This document shows, in pieces, positions 47,276 to 58,586 of a stretch of 64,000 nucleotides of DNA. How positions within the stretch are numbered: position 1 is the first letter of the stretch; each line of letters starts with the position of its first letter. The DNA lies in assembly GCA_032622095.1 (NCBI GenBank), contig CP136064.1, forward strand, positions 253,832,484-253,896,483, in the 5' to 3' direction. The notes under the pieces are model-generated. The model was not told the DNA's origin. It saw only the letters and a list, made by a program, of their open reading frames with translations, and did not search any database. The DNA is from Siphonodentalium dalli (taxonomy: Eukaryota > Mollusca > Scaphopoda > Gadilida > Siphonodentaliidae). The translations under genes and the position numbers were made by a program.

Positions 47276-48861
47276 GTGAAATGATGAGGATGGCAATGAA
47301 GTAGATTTTGATGGGATGCAGGGGTATTGTTATCAATGGAGTTGTTTTAGTATAATAGAACATTAAGGAAACTGATTGTGCAGCAATACAAGTTTATTCA
47401 AGGACAACAAACTAACTAAAGATAAAATACATGTATAGAAACACATGTAATATATAAATATATAAACTCATTAAACTGCATGGGTTAAAACTTACTGACA
47501 ACAAGAGTTGGGTTAAAATTTTGATTAAAAAACACTTGCAAAGTCCCTCTTCATACATGTATATGGTATGTTAGGCAAATTACATGTACATGTAGTTGCA
47601 ATGTATACTAGTACCGGTACATGACATACCGGTGGACACAAAAATCATTATTTTAGTTCCAATGTCATTTACCAGAATACATGTACATGTTGTACCTTGC
47701 AACTACATCTACAGTGAGGTAGTTTTGTCTCATTTAAACTTTCTAAATGGGTTTCTCCCTTTGAATGACATAAACTAATGTGAGTATACACATGAGCTGT
47801 GGTGTGAAATACACACCAAAAAATTATTTCTTAGTCTGAGGACATGTTTCCTGTCATTATCTTACTGCTTACAAATATAGATTTGTAATAATGTGCTGTA
47901 ATGCTCCAGAAATAGTCATATTTTGTCCTGGTTCATAAGAACATATTATTTCTTAGTGTTAGAAGGACATGTTGTCTGATATTATTTGACTCATAAACCC
48001 CCAAATGTACATGTAAACAGAACATTCGGGAAAGAGACACACCATCTTTATCCTGTTTTATATCAGTACTAAGTAGCAATATTGATCAGATAGCAAAATA
48101 TGCTATAAATAGATTTCAGATGGTAGAGATTAAACAATCACATTAATTGCACCAACTCGAAACAGTTAACATACCCTGTAGAATACAGACTATGATCAAG
48201 GAGGGTGTCACACACACCCCCACCACGCTTTGGTATGTGATATTCAAGCCATTTTCAGGTGGTATGCTATATACATGTACATACCCAATGTTATCTGGTA
48301 CTAGGATTTCACACGGCAATATAACCGGCATTCACGATTCAGCAAAAAGGCTAGTATGCAGATATAATAGCAGAAAATTATAAAAATTTTGAGTATTTTC
48401 CAGCTTAAACAGACCCAAGTGATATATTTTTATCTAATTCAGTCTAATGGCTCTTGATATGTTGATGTTTTGGATACTATTTCAGCAAATGTGAGAAAAA
48501 GTGGCTTCTTTGGGGCATCAGCTTGTCTGAAAAATATATCAAGGTCCCCTAAATCCGATACTACATTTCAGAACAATCCAACCAGTGTCCCATGAAATGG
48601 TGGATAATAAACTATCATACCAAATTTGATTCAGATTTGATCACACAAACTAAAATTATGATGCGGAAACCAGAAATTAACACGATTCTAAGTCGAAAAA
48701 GGGCCATAACTCTCGCAAAAATGAGCGGAGCACACCTATATTCGAACTTGACCTGTATTTTGGTATGATAAACTTACATACCACATTTGGTTCAGATATG
48801 ATCACACAAACTGAAGTTATCATCCGGAAACCTACAATTTTCAAAGTTTAAATGTCTATTA
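47276..48861. other. Non-coding stretch rich in TACATGTA
   Basis: No gene. Around 48540-48850 it holds a diverged repeat with GATCACACAAACT twice and AAAGGGCCATAACTCTCGC, an inverted relative of the family at 16.7 kb. Confidence 0.45.
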
Positions 48862-49250
48862 GGCGACACCAATTTTTAAGTCTGGTTTACGAACATGTGG
48901 GCTGATGTGGGGAAAAAAAAAGTAGATGCAGGAGGGGAAAAAAATAAAAATAAAAAAAATTGTCCCCCCCAATTTATATCAAGTAAATCTTGAAATTTTA
49001 CATAAATTTTACAAAAATTGTGAAAAAAAACTTTTCGAATGAAATTCTGAACCAAACAAGACATTTCTTGTCATGAAATACATGAAAATATGGATCTGCA
49101 AATGATCATAAGCAGAACCGGATGCGACAGCACATGAAAATCAGTACGCGTGTAAAAAAAATTGGGACAAAAAATTAAAAAAAAAATTCATGAAATGGAA
49201 AAAAAGTTGTAGGAGGTGTTCGTAAACCGGACTTAAAAATTGGTGTCGCC
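48862..49250. mobile_element. 389-bp Harbinger-like miniature element, copy 1
   Basis: TIRs of about 33 bp begin GGCGACACCAATTTTTAAGT and are flanked by TTA on both sides (48859-48861, 49251-49253), as for PIF/Harbinger insertions. The interior has A- and C-rich tracts and no coding frame. The same element, inverted, is at 56213-56590. Confidence 0.85.
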
Positions 49251-49283
49251 TTATGTGTATATAACTCATATAGCTAACTATTA

Positions 49284-50220
49284 AAGGTGCTCAATCAGAT
49301 TCGATGGTCCCCATATAATTAGATTCCAACAACAACATTTTTTTTAGAAATGCTGCTTCAGTAATATCAGAATCGATTAATTGCCCAAAAATAATGCTAA
49401 CCACTGTCAACTACATGTATAGTATAAAATCGCCTGATACGTTATATTTATCAACATGCTGTTCGACGAAGTTTGACCTTATTATCAACACAAAGCCTCT
49501 TCATTTTAGAGTTATCCATCTTCATCCGCAATTTGGTCTGAGACCGTCGGCTCGTCAAATTTTTCTGGGCCACTATTAAGTATCGATGGTGATAAATATT
49601 AAAATTTCAAAAATTTATATCTAATAACTCTGAGCTTTGATACATGTAGGTGGGTCCCTCGACTTGATTAAAATATTTTTACCCCCCCCCCCGATTCCAT
49701 ATACATGTATATGTAAATAGCAAATGAGGGGCACTTAATCGGATTATGCATCTTTATACTGTATTTGAATTTAAAGATGCATAATCTGATTAAGGGCCCC
49801 CTGAATTAATGCTCGCACATTACTCTTTATTTGGACTTGGGGGGGTAAAAGATATTTGGTACGAGTCGAGGAACCCACCACCTATCAAAGCTCAGAGTTA
49901 TTAGATATCAATTTTTGAAATATACTATTTTTCACGATCAAGAATTAATAGTGGCCCACGGTCTCGGACCAAATTTCAGATGAAGATGGATAACTCTAAA
50001 ATCAAGAGGCTTTCTGTTGATAATAAGGCCAAATTTTGTAGAACAACATGTTGATAAATAACATATGTCAGGCAATTGTATACTTTAGTTGACAGTGGTT
50101 AGCATTATTTTAGGGCAATTAATCAATTCTGATAACGTAACTGAAGCAGCCTTTCTAAATACAAATGTATGATGTTGGAATCTGATTATATGGGTATCAT
50201 CGAACCGGATTGAGTACCTT
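49284..50220. mobile_element. 937-bp TA-flanked foldback element, complete copy
   Basis: The left end AAGGTGCTCAATCAGATTCG and the inverted right end CCGGATTGAGTACCTT are bordered by TA (49282-49283, 50221-50222). The two halves (49284-49745 and about 49765-50220) are inverted copies sharing CCATCTTCATCCGCAATTTG / CAGATGAAGATGG and the TGTTCGACGAAGTTTGAC region. The centre is a smaller palindrome (GATTATGCATCTTTA...TAAAGATGCATAATC). Related single arms lie at 146-542 and 21315-21884. No transposase. Confidence 0.85.
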
Positions 50221-50261
50221 TAAAATGAACTGTATCCAGTATAAACATGTTAAACCTGATA

Positions 50262-50612
50262 ATTAATTAGAGCATGCAGTCCCTGTTGACATGCGGTATC
50301 CGCTGGTAATCTTACCACAGTAATATGTGTTAACTGTGATAACCAAGTTAATTGTTTTTACCACAAAAATTCTGAATTCTATCTAGACATTTTGAAACAA
50401 TAAAAAAAAATTCTGGTGTGATTACAATGTCAACTTTAAAACAAAATTCATATAAACATCGCATGAAAAATACAGCCTAACTGCAAATGTGAGGTGGACC
50501 ACATTCTGCGGCGGTATAACTGACTGCGGTTGATCGCATGAACACGCCTGAATACTGCAGTAATACCCGAGTAATATAAGGCGAGTTGATTAATTAAAGC
50601 ATAGCTGTAATT
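50262..50612. repeat. Possible diverged foldback-related repeat
   Basis: It starts ATTAATTAGAGCATGCAGT and ends GAGTTGATTAATTAAAGCAT, echoing the end of the CAGTAATGC family. It shares GGTAATCTTACCACAGTAAT with 24950-24970. Boundaries uncertain. Confidence 0.35.
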
Positions 50613-50821
50613 TTACATGTATGTTCTATACACTTTGTTGGGAAAGAGAATATAGCTGTGCGACAATGTTAATCCTGATGAGCTAAGTTAGAAATTTTTC
50701 AATCGAAACCTCATAAAAAAAAATTTAAATTCAGTTCTCAATTTTCGAACACTTCTAGGAAATTGTTCAAAAATATTGTTAAAAGATGCCCATTCGATTT
50801 GACACTGTAAATATACCCTGT

Positions 50822-50945
50822 TCAAGTGTTCCTGCTAATGTGCTATGATGCGGTTGGGTCCTGCTTAATTGCTATGAATTGCACTACCCGCATCATAGCA
50901 ATTCAGCAGGACCACCAGCATCATAGCATATTAGCAGGACCACTT
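50822..50945. repeat. Imperfect palindrome of CCTGCT/AGCAGG blocks
   Basis: TGCTATGATGCGG and TCCTGCTTAATTGCTATGA on the left mirror CCGCATCATAGCAATTCAGC and AGCATATTAGCAGGACCAC on the right. Each side holds two partial repeats. Confidence 0.65.
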
Positions 50946-51364
50946 GGCCAGTGGTAAAATAGTTTGTTTTCCATACGGATATGTGTTTTCAAATAATCAT
51001 GTAATGATATCTAACATACATGTATATGATCCCATTTATAGGTTTTATTCATCACGGCCAGATAAACTTTGTATACAGACAGTTTTACCAAACTTAGAAT
51101 TTTTATTAGGTGCTTTCATTGTAGCTGTAATTACTAGTATTAAAAGAGTGCTCAATAAAGTTTGTTTTATCATTTATGCTCATTTGGAATTTGGATGCTA
51201 TTTAATTCTGTTTATCTATATAATTGGCTGCACTGCTAAATTTTGACTCATTTCAGTCATTTGATGTCAGTACATGTAGTTGTCCATCGAAATGGCGAAC
51301 ACAACCAAAGACAAATTACAAGAGGAAAGACAACAAATACATTTGATGTGCACTAAAACAGATA
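50946..51364. other. Non-coding stretch
   Basis: A 100-codon hydrophobic frame on + (50944-51246) has no motif; AT bias explains it. Nothing else is seen. Confidence 0.35.
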
Positions 51365-51529
51365 CAGTAGTGCCCTAAGAAAACGACCCCTTAACCACAG
51401 CAGAATTATGTGTAACTTTCAGGATTTAGTCGGATATATGGCTTGTTGCCATTCATCGGAAAGCTCTCCCCGAGTTTAATACCCGTAATTCTGCTGTGGT
51501 TAAGGAGTCGATTAATTAGAGCATTACTG
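51365..51529. mobile_element. CAGTAATGC-family foldback element, copy C
   Basis: CAGTAGTGCCC...GAGCATTACTG is bordered by TA. The right arm is shortened relative to copy D, so folding is partial. Confidence 0.8.
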
Positions 51530-53031
51530 TAGTTACAAATGTATGTCTAGCCTCCTGTTGTGTCACTAATAAGATCTTTAATTCACATACGGTACACATG
51601 TACATGTACATGTACTATATAGTACCCGTTCAAGCGTTTACAAGTGTCAGTCATCGAGAAACTGACCAAAAGTTTTGGTAGTATATAATATAGGCTAGCA
51701 CTGCACTTGGGATACATGTACATGTACTGTAAGTGATTATAATGTACTATTTTTATATTCTGCTGTGAAAGTGTTGCTGAATGAAATTTAAGTTTACCCC
51801 GATATTCTAAGTCCGCTCGACTAAGATGGTTTTTTTCTCGAAAACTGATATCTGAATATACATGACTTTTTGTACGTCTTCCACTGGTTGGTATTCCCTC
51901 TAAAATGACTAATTTTAACTGATTAGATTAGCCCTGGTATGGAAAACTCTAACTGTTATAGCCCGATGAGCGGTTTACTGCCAACAGCGGTGATGATATG
52001 ATGACCAGCGTTGTGCATGGCATATGTTGATCCAGGTAAGAATGCTACCATACATTCCAAACATTCATTAAATATCTTATTAATAGTAACCCAAACTACA
52101 CAAGAGACTAGTATAACTAAGATTGGGCTCGATTAATGATGTGACACTTTCAGTACTTCATTTACTAGTAGCCTGGTACTGGTGGGCCTGGCTACAGATA
52201 CTTGTTTGGCGTGTTTGAGGCCTGTGGCACAAGGGCAGCAGAATCAATTAAAATTTCTCTTATTGTAGTGTAGTACATGTACATGAATAGTACTGGTAGT
52301 ACAGCACACAAAGAGGTATATAGTACCGGCACATGTACATGTATTCTCTCTGTTTTCACACATGTTTTTTTTCAATTTAACAACATGAGTCTTTTATGAC
52401 ACATACATGTACTAAAGTGAAAGTAGGCCTACATGTATATAATGTGCACCTAGTATACCGGTACATGTACTGATATATTACATTGCAATACAGTCCGAGT
52501 ACAATGATATAGCAAAATTATGCATAGTAGAATAACAACCTTTTGTACAAACAGTCCTGACAATGATATACCGGGATATCATGGTGATAGTTCATACATT
52601 TGGAATTACCGAATACCTGAGTTTGTGGATAGACCGCTTCATGCGATGTTTATGTGAATTTTTATTTTTAAGTCGGCATTGCGTACGGTAGTCCTATAAA
52701 CCACACAAGAGAATAGCAATTGTCGGTCAGTGACCAACTTCTTATGTTTATGCAATCGATACAATCCGGTTCTGCTTTTGATGTCCAGTTCGATATTTGT
52801 GGTGTGTTCTTGTGCAAAAATATAATTCTAACTAATGCGCCAAAAATCAGGTTTATAAATTTATCCATTCTTGAGCAAGAGCAACTCGTAAAACTTGTAT
52901 GGTATAACATTCCAACCTGAGTATTTCTGCTATCAAACCATATGATAATAATGTTGAACCGGACATCGAAATCTGAACCGCATTTATGGATTGCAGCACG
53001 TGATGTTGAATAAACAGTTATAGAGGATATA
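51530..53031. other. Non-coding stretch with dense TACATGTAC motifs
   Basis: No gene. TACATGTACATGTAC-type runs occur at about 51598, 51714, 52270, 52330 and 52460. A short open frame at 52720-52920 is unremarkable. Confidence 0.45.
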
Positions 53032-53248
53032 CAGTAATGCTCTAATTAATCGACTCCTTAACTACAGCAGAATTATGGGTAACTTTTCAGGATTTATTCG
53101 GAAATATGGGTTGATGCCATTCATCGGAAAGCTCTCGGTGAGAGCTTTCCGATGAATGGCAACAAGCCATATTTCGGACTAAATCCTGAAAAGTTACCCA
53201 TAATTCTGCTGTAGTTAAGGAGTCGATTAATTAGCTCTAGAATTACTG
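53032..53248. mobile_element. 217-bp foldback element, CAGTAATGC family, copy D
   Basis: CAGTAATGCTCTAATTAATC opens the left arm; its complement ends ATTACTG, with TA on both sides. The arms of about 105 bp are nearly complementary around CTCGGTGAGAG, so a transcript would form a long hairpin. An extra CTCTAG near 53235 is the main asymmetry. Confidence 0.88.
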
Positions 53249-54780
53249 TAACATGGTTTATAATATACAAATGTATACTGTATGGGAAACATCAGAGGTT
53301 TACAAAGTAATAAAAACAGTTGATTTGTTCTTTATTCTTGTGGTTATATACACGTACATACATGTATTCTAAAAATAAATGTCCTTTACAACGTGGATCA
53401 ATGAAATGCGGTTGTTGCATTTAAAATGCATTGAGGGTGCATTGTGTCACGCCACTTTGTAAATGCCTTAATGACAGCATTTAAATTAAATGCACTGCAT
53501 TGGGAATAATCGCAGTCGCATTGAAATTACCGATCATTGCGCCGAAAAAGTATACTAGTATGAACACCCAAATAACGATACGATAGTGTATTTTGCAATT
53601 TTAGTTATAATTTTGTTTAATTTAAATTCACATCTGAATAATTCTGTGTTATTTTCCCACTCCTGGTGTACATGTATATGTTCGGAATCGGACATTCATG
53701 ATGTAGTTTTCCATTCAAAATGGAATAAACATAAATAAACACTGTTGACATTAATTGTTTTATAATCAGAATCTGAGAATCATGATTCTCATTTTGATTC
53801 TAGTAAAAAGTCTTGATTCCCTGTAGAAAGTGAAACACTAACATTTTGATTATTGCCAAAAATCTGATGGATTTTAAGGCCTGCATCAAGACATTTGTTT
53901 GTGAATAAATCAAGGTAAATGTGTTAAAATATGAACGCATTTACAAATGCGTTGCTCCAAAATCGCAAAGTAGATTCGAACATGTGGTCGCTTTTCTAAG
54001 AAATTTGTGAGTGGTCTGTACATGTACATACATGTAAGTTACTTAACCAATTACACAAGGAGTCGAGGGACACAATCAATGAGGACGTTTGTACTAAAAA
54101 ATATTTTTTTACGCAAGGAACGAACACAAGGCCACTTTCTTAATTTATATTATGAGCCAACAAGACAGATCGTAAATCGCTGTTATATGACAATATATGT
54201 GGCCATCATAATGGTCGACAGGCATGACGCCAACAAAAACCAATCTGTCAGGCCAATATAAAGAAGTCGCGACTTATTGCTGGTGGAACCTATTAAAGGC
54301 ATCGTTCCATTTCGTTAATAACAACTTACATGTAACATTCACCTCCACCTCTTTACTCTTGGGCTCCAAATAAATATGCATGCACCAGCTGCATCCACGT
54401 TTATTATTTTTCTTGGGAAATCCCCCCCCCCCCTGCACAGTGCTTATTTGGGTCTGCACGTTTATTAATATTTTGAAGCTATGAAAATTTAAATCAGCAC
54501 AAATTCAAGATTTCTATATGATTCAGATGTAAAAATGATCAACACGTCTACATTAGTTACTAGCTAAACAAGACATTTTGTCATATGTTTATACTTTACT
54601 GTGAAATTGCATTTCTTCCGTTCTCCATGAACGGATTCTCAAAATGTTTGGTTTTCCAAAAAACAAGGATTCGAACTGTCTGAACTGAACTCCATGCGTT
54701 TATTTAAATAGATGAATAAATAATGGGAAAGACATACAATCCTAGTTCATAATGAATTTAAGTATATAAATATAAATAAT
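53249..54780. other. Non-coding stretch, nothing firm
   Basis: No gene. A C run at 54422-54433 sits in a GGGCTCCAAATAAA...TTTATTAATA segment that recurs, inverted, near 55185-55290, probably a small dispersed repeat. Confidence 0.4.
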
Positions 54781-54908
54781 AAACGGCAGATTCAACGTGG
54801 TCATGGGTTTTGACCGCGTTAAAAAAATCAGCAAACTCTGCATGAACCCCGAAGTTTGCTGATTTTTTCTCGCGGTCAAAACCCCATGACCGCATTGAAA
54901 CCGCCGTT
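54781..54908. repeat. Foldback hairpin with arms of about 55 bp
   Basis: AACGGC and GTGGTCATGGGTTTTGACCG, then ATCAGCAAACT on the left mirror AGTTTGCTGAT, CGGTCAAAACCCCATGACCG and GCCGTT on the right. The loop is about 15 bases. Miniature foldback; class unknown. Confidence 0.8.
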
Positions 54909-55335
54909 CATTTCTTATATGAATAACACAATTTAAGATTGGTGAATTATTTCTTTTGGTTAATTTAATAAACGTACAGGACCAAATAACGATCGTACAG
55001 GTGGGAATTTTACCTCGATTTTAATAATCGTACATTAGGCACTCAAGAGTAGTACATATTCAAGTATGTGGCAAACCAAAAAAACACCACATGATACATA
55101 CATGTACCTGTACTACATGTTGACTCGTATACCTGAACCTGCTATAAAAATTATTTGGTTAACCACAGTTGATGTTTTGCTCAGAGTTCCCCCTGCACTA
55201 TTATTTAGGTCTGTACTTTTATTAACTTTCAATGGAATTTCCCCCCCCCCCACACTATTATTTGGGCCTGCACTTTTATTTGGAGCCTGAGAGTAAGTTG
55301 CATTGACATTTATTTTCACGAATTACCATGCTAAA

Positions 55336-56026
55336 GGCCAAAGAAAAAAGATTGTATGTTTCCGGTAAAAAAATTTAGGGTAGGTAGGTAGGGAATTTTT
55401 TTTATTTTATTTTATTTTGATATTTTTTATCCAGCTGCAGAAATATTGAACTACCTCGACCAAAGTGACATAAAATGCCAACCCGTGCCATGGGGAAAGT
55501 ATTACTTGATCAACACAGTGGAAATATACATTAAGATTGATAAAAAATCAAACTTACTTCATGCTTACGTATGTTTTTTATTATATCTAATACCACATTT
55601 TCATAAATTTGGCTATAAACTTGGTACAAAATTGATGTCACTAACTTTTTATAAGAATTTTACCAATAATACCGCCATTATACCGTACATGTATTGTGAC
55701 GATTACATCCCATTGTCTGGGGGTAGCCAGTACACCACCGAGCATGCCTGGTTTTTGGAAACAGTAGCAACTAGTACATGTATACCCCTAATATATGCAG
55801 TGATAACCTCTTTACATGTATATATACAGATACACACCCACCATGTCTGTTGATAGTGTTCCATAAGTCCCAAACAAGACATAAAGCAGGCAGGAGATCC
55901 ACTCTCAGGAAATTAAAATTGCGAAATTTTGACTTTTTCTCAAAATATCAATAAAAAGTTTAGGGTCGGCGGGTTATTTTTAGGGTCGGTCGATGTACGG
56001 AAACATAGTATCTTTTTTCTTTGGCC
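55336..56026. mobile_element. Harbinger-like miniature element, copy 2
   Basis: The inverted ends GGCCAAAGAAAAAAGAT flank the element; TAA follows the right end and TAA-A precedes the left end. It is homologous in opposite orientation to 34168-35090 and lacks the 154-bp insertion found there. The open frame at 55446-55853 is not conserved in the other copy. Confidence 0.78.
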
Positions 56027-56212
56027 TAAGGAACATTGCAACTGGTTTGAAGTAACATGACCGCGTTGCGTCAACACTGGAACTGCATTGATGGTAATTT
56101 TCAACATGGTCTCACTGAGGTTCTATCAAATATAAATACTAGTATGGTTGAGGCCAACTTGAGGGAGACAATTATTTTGAGAATATGTGATCCTGTGTTA
56201 ACATGAGCCTAA

Positions 56213-56590
56213 GGCGACACCAATTTTTAAGTCTGGTTTACGAACACCTCCTACAACTTTGTTTCCATTTCATGAATTTTTTTTATAATTTTTTTGTCCC
56301 AAAATATTTTACACGCGTACTGATTTTCATGTGCTGTCGCATCCGGTTCTGCTTATGATCATTTACAGATCCATATTTTCATGTATTTCATGACAAGATA
56401 TGTCTTGTTTGGTTTGAACAGAATTTCATTCAAAAACATTTTTTCACAATTTTTGTAAAATTTATGTAAAATTCCACGATTTACTTGATATAAATTGGGG
56501 GGACAATCTTTTTTATTTTTATTTTTTCCCCTCCTGCATCTACTTTTTTTCTCCCCACATCGTAAACCAGACTTAAAAATTGGTGTCGCT
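56213..56590. mobile_element. 378-bp Harbinger-like miniature element, copy 2
   Basis: This is an inverted copy of 48862-49250. TIRs GGCGACACCAATTTTTAAGT are flanked by TAA on each side (56210-56212, 56591-56593), allowing a C to T change at the last base. Confidence 0.83.
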
Positions 56591-56898
56591 TAAATATCAT
56601 CTGATGGAGTCAAAATCATTGAACTGTCACTTATGCATGCACATGTTGTCTTGATGTTGAGTCTGGCTTTCATCATTTTCATTAGTTTTACTGTTAATAT
56701 CCACCAAAGGTTGAGGTGTTATGGAACAACTGTATGGCATCGTATACTGTTATCTTCCGAGTAAATATGGAGTCTCTAATTCTTTTATCAGTCACGCATC
56801 TACTCATCAAATAGTATAATCCTCAAATATTTGTAGTCCAGGTGATCTCGACTGCACAGTACATGTATAAACATTCATCTGTGCACAGTGTGTTTTAA

Positions 56899-57110
56899 AT
56901 TTCTTTGCCGTGTAACAACTGTTGTCCCAAGTTTCAATGCCTTGTCCTCCTGGTATGTAGGGATTACCAATTTACCATTGCCGTGTTTTAATTTGCAATT
57001 TTGATGATGACGCTCACTAAGCTTGTTGATAATTTTCTTTGTCGTGTAACAACTGTTGTACCAAGTTTCTACGCCGCGTCCTCCTGGTATTTAGGGATTA
57101 CCGGTGCCTT
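56899..57110. repeat. Two-copy tandem repeat, about 135-bp period
   Basis: TTTCTTTGYCGTGTAACAAC and CCTCCTGGTATKTAGGGATT occur twice in the same order. Nothing else is identified. Confidence 0.65.
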
Positions 57111-57355
57111 TAATAGCGTCAGATGCATCATTGCCAGTTAATGTACATTAGAGTGGAACTGAATTAACAATGTCACATTGACACAGTACTCAGTCAAGAC
57201 CAGTAAAACAGCAAAAGTAGTATTATTGTACAGCAGGCTTATCACTATCAGTACTTACTACATGTACTGACCCCTTACTATCGTGGATCAATCTGAATCT
57301 GAATGGTTACGCTGCAGATCCCAATTATGGTAATTTCGCAGCGGGCGAGAGAGTC

Positions 57356-57885
57356 TCAGATCTTTTCCTTCAGCGCACTCTTGAAGGAATCCACAGGCTG
57401 TTGTTGTAGGATTAAGGATTCCTCCAGCTGATTCCAGTCGCATATAGTTCGAACAAATGTGGAATTAGCGAACTGAGCTGACACGTATGGTATAGCCTCG
57501 TAGCACTGACTGTTGTTCCTTTAAATTAGGTGCCGAGGAATTTGGCTGGGGACGTAGCCTGTCAGAACTTTGCTCTGCGATCTAAGACGCCTTGTTTCGG
57601 GTGTAAAGTATTGATTAGGTGGTATAGCCGGGACCAATCCACCCACCACCTTACTCATGAATCCCAGCCGATTTATTTTCCGCCGTTTCTGCAATGTTGG
57701 TAAATCTAGCTCGTAGAGGATCTTGGTCATATATCCATCTTCTTTGCTCTTATAGTCTCTTTTAATGAAACGGGCTGCTCTATGCTGGATTCTTTCCAGC
57801 TTGTCGATGTGATTTTGTTGGTAGGGGTCCCAGATGGTGTCTGCGTAGTCCATGATCTTCAAACTTCTCAATTCTTCTTCTTCTG
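57356..57885 (-). pseudogene. LINE (non-LTR retrotransposon) reverse transcriptase C-terminus, 5'-truncated and dead
   Basis: Read on the - strand, MDYADTIWDPYQQNHIDKLE followed by IQHRAARFIKRDY and LPTLQKRRKINRLGFM matches the conserved region after the catalytic reverse-transcriptase motifs of Jockey/CR1/I-type LINEs (consensus-like YADxxWDPY...LExxQxRAARF). After an in-frame TAA at about 57518-57520 the same frame continues SAQFANSTFVRTICDWNQLE and DSFKSALKEKI then stop, the usual LINE ORF2 ending (NSFFPRTIxxWN). Similarity stops near 57885, where the copy was truncated on insertion. Downstream on the same strand is ATTCAGATTCAGATTGA, like the short-repeat tails of these elements. Confidence 0.85.
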
Positions 57886-58586
57886 GACAGGTGCATTATG
57901 AGCAGGCCACTGGCACTACATCATGATTGTACCGGTACCACAAATTCAATTTTGAGAAAATATTCTGGTTATGGCCAGGTAGCTGAGGTACTGTTCAATA
58001 CTATAGTTGATCCGTTTCGTTATCGCAGCTTAATTCTTACTGTTCCGGGAATTGAAATATTTTTTGTCACATGAAATTCAGTCTTTTTCGATATTTGCGC
58101 ACATCCATGGGGAGAAATCGGCGAATCTTATATATAAGTCCACAGTTTATCCGTTTGTAGCCAATACACCATTTCCTTCTGTCAATCCGCGTTGATTCGC
58201 GACAAAATTAACTCAAAATACCACAAAGAATTATCCGCGCTTCATTTTGAAGAACGATAACTAAAAGTTAAGATTGTAATTTGGCTGCAGAAACGAAACG
58301 AAACGAATTTTGAAACACAATAATTGTATTCACTAATATTTTCCTGTTGGTATATGGTCTACTATAGTATATGCAATCATTTATTGAAATAATAAGTATC
58401 TCTTAGAGAATAATTCTTACTGATAATTAGAAATCTCTTTATTTTGTATCCCTTTAATATTAAATAATGGCCCTGAAAATTGTCTGTTTGTCAGTTTAAT
58501 GTTCACTAATTATAGCTAGGCTGTTAGATAAAGTATGATATTGCTTCATTTGTCCGGGGTAGTGTATTGTCATACTGTCATAATAA
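57886..58586. other. Non-coding stretch, nothing recognised
   Basis: AT-rich sequence with no supported feature. Confidence 0.45.

Noticed and set aside
46592-47363. Pro/Val/Trp/Cys-rich open frames on both strands
   Set aside because: They are translations of the CCTGGGT array in several frames, and opposing strands give equally long frames, so no frame is favoured.
54660-54690. tRNA B-box-like AGTTCGAATCC on the - strand
   Set aside because: No A-box, cloverleaf or acceptor stem could be built around it.
54344-55290. Inverted pair of GGGCTCCAAATAAA segments as element ends
   Set aside because: Only short blocks match, with a C run in each; the span between includes unrelated elements, so two small repeat copies are more likely.
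55446-55853. 135-codon frame in the Harbinger-like element as a transposase
   Set aside because: It is not conserved in the sister copy at 34168-35090 and has no DDE or Myb-like motifs.
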